A DNA stretch of 64,000 bases from a bacterium. GTDB lineage: Bacteria > Acidobacteriota > Polarisedimenticolia > Polarisedimenticolales > Polarisedimenticolaceae. The stretch's first letter is position 1. Each line of letters opens with the position of its first letter. A program made the position numbers and the translations under genes. Shown here in pieces: positions 59,664-64,000 of the stretch. The notes under the pieces are model-generated. The model saw only the letters and a program-made list of their open reading frames with translations, had not been told where the DNA came from and made no database searches. Location of the stretch: the NCBI GenBank assembly GCA_024226515.1, contig JAAELQ010000030.1, positions 1 to 64,000 of the forward strand, read 5' to 3'.

Positions 59664-60829
59664 TGCCCGACACGGACCAGTCCAGGTTGCGCATCGCCCT
59701 GGTCGGCCTGACCCACCCGTTTCGCGGCGGCATTGCCCACTACACGACGCTGCTCTGTCGCGCGTTGCGCGAGCGCCACGAGGTGCGGTTCTTCGCCCTC
59801 TCGCGCCAGTATCCGAAGCTGCTGTTCCCGGGGACCAAGCAGACCGACGATTCGGACGACGCGCTGACGGTCGAGCACGAGGCGTGCCTGGACTCGATCA
59901 ACCCGTTCACCTGGTTCTCGACGGCCTCCCGCGTACGTCGCTTCCGGCCGGATCTGTTGCTCTTCTCGTGGTGGCACCCGTTCTTCGCGCCGAGCTTCGG
60001 CACGGTCGCGCACCTGGCCCGACGCGCCGGTGTGCCCGCCTGTTTCCTGTGTCACAACGCCAAGCCGCACGAGCGCTCGCTCGTCGACGCGATGCTGCTG
60101 CGCTACGTCTTTTCCTCGAGCCGGCTGTTCGTCGCGCACTCGCGCCAGGATCACGACGACCTGCTCGAGATGCGCCCCGGATCCACGGTGCGACTGAACC
60201 CGCACCCGACGTACGAGATCTTCGGCGCCGATGAGGCTCCTTCGGGCGACGAGGCCAAGCGGCGTCTCGGGCTCGATGGGCGCCGCGTACTGCTTTTCTT
60301 CGGATACGTTCGCGAGTACAAGGGCCTGCGCTACCTGCTGGACGCGATGGCCGAGCTGGACGCCGAGCAGGGGTACCACCTGCTGATCGTCGGCGAGTTC
60401 TACGAGGACAGGTCCACCTACGCCGAGCAGCTCGACCCGCTGGAGCAGGGCGGCCGGCTGACGCTCGTCGATCGTTACGTTGCCAACGAGGAGATCGGCG
60501 GCTACTTCGCGGCCGCGGACCTCGTCGCGGTGCCCTACACCAGCGCCACGCAGAGCGGGGTCGTGCAGATGGCGTACGGCTTTCTCAAGCCCGTCGTCGC
60601 GACGCGCGTCGGCGGCATCCCGGAGGTGGTCGAGGACGGCCGGACGGGCTATCTGGTCCCCCCCGGCGACGGAGGCGCGATCGCCGCCGCCGTCCGGCGC
60701 TACTTCGACGAGGATCGGGCCGAGGAGTTCCGGCGCCACATCGACGCCGAGAACGAGAAGTACAGCTGGGATCGGATGGTCGAGACGATCGAGGCGATCT
60801 GCCCCGGCTCCGGCGACGGAAACGGGTGA
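59663..60829 (+). CDS. GT4 glycosyltransferase
   Basis: A 388-residue GT-B glycosyltransferase. The N-terminal half begins IALVGLTHPFRGGIAHYTTL. The donor-binding half has LLFFGYVREYKGLRYLLDAM, TLVDRYVANEEIGGYFAAAD and the GT4 nucleotide-sugar motif PVVATRVGGIPEVVEDGRTG. No membrane segment. Its start shares one base with the previous stop (TGATG), and its own stop overlaps the kinase start. Confidence 0.9.
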   Translation: MPDTDQSRLRIALVGLTHPFRGGIAHYTTLLCRALRERHEVRFFALSRQYPKLLFPGTKQTDDSDDALTVEHEACLDSINPFTWFSTASRVRRFRPDLLLFSWWHPFFAPSFGTVAHLARRAGVPACFLCHNAKPHERSLVDAMLLRYVFSSSRLFVAHSRQDHDDLLEMRPGSTVRLNPHPTYEIFGADEAPSGDEAKRRLGLDGRRVLLFFGYVREYKGLRYLLDAMAELDAEQGYHLLIVGEFYEDRSTYAEQLDPLEQGGRLTLVDRYVANEEIGGYFAAADLVAVPYTSATQSGVVQMAYGFLKPVVATRVGGIPEVVEDGRTGYLVPPGDGGAIAAAVRRYFDEDRAEEFRRHIDAENEKYSWDRMVETIEAICPGSGDGNG

Positions 60830-61932
60830 TGCTCGAGGCGGTTCACGAGGCCCTCGACGGGCACTTCGGCGGCGCCGCGGGACGCGAGCTGCGTATCGAC
60901 GACTGCCTGTGTCTCGACGTGACGCACGGGGCGATCGACGGCTACTGTTACCTGTTCTTCGGGCACGACGGCGAGCTCCCGCGGGTCGTGGCCAAGGCGG
61001 CGCGCACGCCGGCCGGTGCCCGCGTGCTGGAGATCGAGCTGGAAAACCTGCGCCGGCTGCACACGGCCGGAATGAACGACGGGATGCCGCGCATCCCCGA
61101 GCCGCTGCACGCGCTGCGTACCGACGAGGTCGTGGTCACGTTGCAGACCGCGCTGGCCGGCACGCTGCTGAAGAACGTCCCGGGCCCGGAGTTGTTCTCG
61201 CCCGCGGCGGCCGCGGGCACGTTCGACGCGATCTTCGACTGGTGGCGGAGCTTCGAGCGCTGCGCGGGCGTGCGTCGCACGACGATCGACGAACCGACAT
61301 ACGCGGAGCGCGTGCTGGCCGGGGTCGGGCGCTTCGAACGCCGCTACCTGCTCGACGACGCCGAGCGCGAGTTTCTCCACGCGACGTTCCGCGAGCGACG
61401 GGACTTGCTGGGACTGGACGTGCCGCTGATGCCGCGCCACGGCGATCTGTGCACGGCGAACATGGTGCGCCAGCCGGAGGGGATCGGCGTATTCGACTGG
61501 GAGTTTCCGCTGGAGGATCACCTCCCGTTGTTCGACCTGTTCTACCTGTTCTCCTCCCTGCGCCATCCGTATGGCGGCTCGCGGGGAGAGTCGGACCATT
61601 TCACCAGCTTCAAGGACGTGTTCTGGGGCGACGGACACCTCTCGCGCGAGCTGCGCGGACGGGCGAAGGGCTTCTGCACCGAACACGGGCTGGCCGAGGC
61701 GGCCGTCGCCGATCTGTTCGTCCTGGCGCTGATCGACGTCGCGAACCTGAAGTTCGAGGCGTTGCTCGAATCGCGGGGGATCGCGGAGGACGACCTGGAC
61801 GCCGACCGACGGGCGGCGTGGGACGGCCTGGGACCGGTCGAGCAGAACGTGCCCTTCGCACGCATCTCGAGCGGAGTGTTCGAGAATCTGAGACACGTGG
61901 TGCGCCACGGCGCGCCGCGATTGCTGGACTGA
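60829..61932 (+). CDS. APH-fold kinase
   Basis: A 367-residue protein with an aminoglycoside phosphotransferase/choline-kinase fold. The Brenner motif is HGDLCTANM (catalytic Asp, Asn, about residues 204-212) and the metal-binding DWEFP follows at about 224. The N-lobe lysine is probably in PRVVAKAAR. In a glycan cluster it more likely phosphorylates a sugar or a glycolipid than an antibiotic. ATG 60829 (or GTG 60826) overlaps the previous stop. Confidence 0.83.
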   Translation: MLEAVHEALDGHFGGAAGRELRIDDCLCLDVTHGAIDGYCYLFFGHDGELPRVVAKAARTPAGARVLEIELENLRRLHTAGMNDGMPRIPEPLHALRTDEVVVTLQTALAGTLLKNVPGPELFSPAAAAGTFDAIFDWWRSFERCAGVRRTTIDEPTYAERVLAGVGRFERRYLLDDAEREFLHATFRERRDLLGLDVPLMPRHGDLCTANMVRQPEGIGVFDWEFPLEDHLPLFDLFYLFSSLRHPYGGSRGESDHFTSFKDVFWGDGHLSRELRGRAKGFCTEHGLAEAAVADLFVLALIDVANLKFEALLESRGIAEDDLDADRRAAWDGLGPVEQNVPFARISSGVFENLRHVVRHGAPRLLD

Positions 61933-61936
61933 CGCG

Positions 61937-62908
61937 ATGGCCATGCGACTCAGCGTCGTCATCCCGACGCACAACCGGCCGCAGTCGCTGCGCCGGTCGC
62001 TCGACGCCCTGGAGGCGCAGACGCTCGCCCGCGATCGGTTCGAGGTGCTGGCGGTGGACGACGGGTCGAGCCCCGAGCACCGCAAGGAGATCCGGCAGTT
62101 CCGCGCGCCGTTCGGCTACCGTCTGCTGGAGAAGGCCCAGGGCGGGCTGCCCACCGCACGCAACGTGGGCGCCGAGCGCGCCACGGGCGACGTCCTGCTG
62201 TTCCTCGACGACGACGTCGTCCCGCATCCCGATCTGTTGCTGCAGCACCTGCGCACGCACGAGGAGGCGGACGAGCCGCTCGCGGTCGTCGGCGCGCTCC
62301 CCTACCCGGACCACGTCGAGCTGGACTGTTTCCTGTGGTACCTCGAGCAGAGCGGGCACTACGACCTGTACCGCAATCCGAAGAAGTACGCCGGCGGCGC
62401 GCCGCCGCTGCCGCCGCTGAACGGCAACTCGTCCGTGCGTCGCTCGGCGTTCTTCGACGTCGGCCGCTACGACGAGCGCTTCAGCTCGTACGGCAGCGAG
62501 GACCTCGAGCTGGGCTATCGGTTGAACAAGGCCGGCGTGCGCTTCGTCTACAATCCGCAGGCGGTGGGCTACCACGATCACATCAAGGACTTCCCGCGCT
62601 TCTGTCACGACATGGAGCTCGCCGGCGAGTCGCTGATCGGGATCTACCGCATCTACCCCGAGATCAAGGCGGCGAAGAAGATCGACGTCGTCGAGGATCG
62701 TCTCTCGCAACTGCACGGAAAAAAGAAGCTGATCAAGCTGATCATGGCGACGACGATGGCGCTGCCGTGGGTGCTGGCGCTGCCGCGCGCGGTCGTCCGG
62801 GTGGGGACACCGTACATGGGCCTGCGACGCGTGCTGTTCCCGCTGTATCGCTGGGTGGCGCACCATCACTACGCCGTCGGCATGCGGCGCGGGCTGGACG
62901 ACGCATGA
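61937..62908 (+). CDS. GT2 glycosyltransferase
   Basis: A 323-residue family 2 glycosyltransferase. LSVVIPTHNRPQSLRRSLDA, LAVDDGSS, LPTARNVGAERATGDVLLFL with the DXD-containing LDDDVVPHPD, and the acceptor-site SYGSEDLELGYRLNKAG are all present. No clear membrane anchor apart from a hydrophobic patch near residues 272-290. It starts 4 bp after the kinase and its stop overlaps the deacetylase start. Confidence 0.9.
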   Translation: MAMRLSVVIPTHNRPQSLRRSLDALEAQTLARDRFEVLAVDDGSSPEHRKEIRQFRAPFGYRLLEKAQGGLPTARNVGAERATGDVLLFLDDDVVPHPDLLLQHLRTHEEADEPLAVVGALPYPDHVELDCFLWYLEQSGHYDLYRNPKKYAGGAPPLPPLNGNSSVRRSAFFDVGRYDERFSSYGSEDLELGYRLNKAGVRFVYNPQAVGYHDHIKDFPRFCHDMELAGESLIGIYRIYPEIKAAKKIDVVEDRLSQLHGKKKLIKLIMATTMALPWVLALPRAVVRVGTPYMGLRRVLFPLYRWVAHHHYAVGMRRGLDDA

Positions 62909-63630
62909 GCCAGACGCCGATCCTGATGTACCACTGGTTCCGCTCTCCCGAGGTGCCGACGCGCAGCCGGTCGCCGCAGCTCGAGATCTCGCAGGAGCTG
63001 TTCGAGCGGCAGATGAACTGGCTGCGCGAAGCCGGCTACCGCACGGTGTCGATCGAGCGCGCGCTTCACGGCGGCCTCGAGGATCGGTCGATCGTCATCA
63101 CCTTCGACGACGGAACCCTCGACTTCTGGGAGTTCGCCCGGCCGATCCTCGACCGGCACGGGTTCAAGGCGACGCTGTTCGTGGTCAGCGGATCCGTCGG
63201 GGGCGAGAGCGACTGGGACCGGCACCTGGGCGAGCCGCCGCGGCCGCTGATGGACTGGGAGCAGATCGCCACGTTGCAGCGTGAGGGCCACGAGATCGGC
63301 TCGCACACGCACAGCCACCGGCCGCTGACGGAGATCGACGACGACGCGGCGCTGGACGAGCTGAAACGCTCGCGCGAGACGCTGGAGGCCAGGCTGGGAC
63401 GCGCGCCGAAGCTGCTGGCCTACCCGCGCGGCTTCTACCGCGAGCAGCACAAGCAGCTCGTGCGCCAGGCGGGCTACTCGGCCGCGTGCGCCGTGATCCT
63501 GCGCTGGCGCGACCTGTTTCGCTCGGACGTCTTCGCCCTGAAGCGCATGACGATCAAGGGTACCGAGTCGATGGGCCGCTTCAAGGCGCGGGTCCGACTG
63601 TGCCGTATGGTGCCGGACCCGCAGGCGTGA
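62905..63630 (+). CDS. Polysaccharide deacetylase (NodB/CE4 fold)
   Basis: A 241-residue carbohydrate esterase 4 protein. Motif 1 is VITFDDGTLDFW (metal and base aspartates), motif 2 is HEIGSHTHSHRPL (two metal histidines) and motif 3 is LAYPRGFY. No signal peptide, so it probably acts in the cytoplasm on a sugar or lipid-linked intermediate. ATG 62905 overlaps the previous stop (ATGA). Confidence 0.9.
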   Translation: MSQTPILMYHWFRSPEVPTRSRSPQLEISQELFERQMNWLREAGYRTVSIERALHGGLEDRSIVITFDDGTLDFWEFARPILDRHGFKATLFVVSGSVGGESDWDRHLGEPPRPLMDWEQIATLQREGHEIGSHTHSHRPLTEIDDDAALDELKRSRETLEARLGRAPKLLAYPRGFYREQHKQLVRQAGYSAACAVILRWRDLFRSDVFALKRMTIKGTESMGRFKARVRLCRMVPDPQA

Positions 63631-64000
63631 GCGCGGCGGACTCCAGCGCATGGGCCTGCCCCGACGACGGGTCCGTGCTGCGCGACTCGGCGGAGGCGAC
63701 GGTGTGCTCCGGCTGCGGCGCCTCGTTCGAGATCGACGGTGAGAGCGGAGCCCCGGTCTTCGCCGGCAGCGCCACGGAGCGGGAGCGGGCGAACGCGCGA
63801 CCGCAAGCGCTCGACGAGCTGTGGCGCTCGCTGGAACGACAGCCGCCGGAGCGGGCGCTCGATGACCTTGCCGCGGCGCACGGCTGCGTGCGCTCGCCCA
63901 CCGCGCTGGACTGGAAGCGCGTCATCGCGGTGCGGCGCGACGACAGCGTGGTCGAGATCGCGGCCGGGGGCGGCGACGACACGCTCGACCTCGCGCGGCG
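63627..64000 (+). CDS. SAM-dependent methyltransferase, 3' end cut by window
   Basis: Partial gene starting at GTG 63627, overlapping the deacetylase stop as GTGA; 124 codons are visible and the frame is open to the window edge. A zinc-ribbon-like N-terminus (CPDDGSVLRD, CSGCGASFEI; about residues 11-36) resembles a Trm112-type module. After a helical linker comes VVEIAAGGGDDTLDLAR, a class I methyltransferase motif I. It continues the glycan operon. Confidence 0.72.
   Translation, partial: MSAADSSAWACPDDGSVLRDSAEATVCSGCGASFEIDGESGAPVFAGSATERERANARPQALDELWRSLERQPPERALDDLAAAHGCVRSPTALDWKRVIAVRRDDSVVEIAAGGGDDTLDLAR

Noticed and set aside
60829-61932. Aminoglycoside resistance gene
   Set aside because: Only the fold-level kinase motifs are shared; the position within a glycosyltransferase operon argues for a biosynthetic kinase.

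Overview
The window is dense, high-G+C bacterial chromosome (about two thirds or more G+C by eye) with short spacers, many ATGA/GTGA/TGATG start-stop overlaps and frequent GTG or TTG starts. ExbB/ExbD/TonB, a TolC homologue, outer-membrane lipoproteins and an AsmA-like protein indicate a diderm. Respiratory complex I, methylmalonyl-CoA mutase, the PdxST vitamin B6 route, a split PurSL/PurQ and cohesin/dockerin proteins would fit a lineage such as Acidobacteriota or another deep-branching aerobic diderm. That placement is inference; no rRNA, tRNA, CRISPR array, prophage or intact insertion sequence was seen.

Layout. 1-6.1 kb: an SPFH protein with a tiny Arc-family regulator behind a palindromic promoter, a gluzincin/TPR protein coupled to an AsmA-like protein, and an NG-repeat solenoid. 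6.1-16.9 kb (minus): a nuo operon in the order A-C-D-E-F-G-H-J-K-L-N, with nuoB, nuoI and nuoM absent from their usual slots. 16.9-20.6 kb (minus): exbB-exbD-exbD-tonB-TPR, closed by an intrinsic terminator. 20.8-25.3 kb (minus): an ABC ATPase with TolC, then an OppD/OppF ATPase pair. 25.4-31 kb: fabI, tsaD and mtnA, a methylmalonyl-CoA mutase large subunit and a putative outer-membrane barrel protein.

31-34.1 kb holds a secreted beta-helix protein ending in a dockerin-like domain, followed at once by a lipoprotein with a cohesin-like domain. This probable surface-attachment pair is the most interesting find. GGGGTCAGACCC repeats lie at 34.1 and 40.2 kb, around a LysR regulator, purL/purQ and a lipoprotein. 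40.3-44.3 kb is a vitamin B6 operon, pdxR-pdxS-pdxT-ilvE, with a palindromic operator at the pdxR promoter. 44.4-51.8 kb holds a membrane TPR protein, hflX (apparently with an ATC start) and arcC, a dienoyl-CoA reductase-like SDR, a HupE-like protein and a small membrane protein.

51.8 kb to the end is a glycan or glycolipid assembly region. It has two divergent ArnT-like glycosyltransferases, a methyltransferase-like protein, a sugar epimerase, a YdjC/HpnK deacetylase, three further glycosyltransferases, an APH-fold kinase, a polysaccharide deacetylase and a methyltransferase cut by the window edge. From 56.7 kb onward these genes are packed tightly and mostly overlap, so they probably form one operon.
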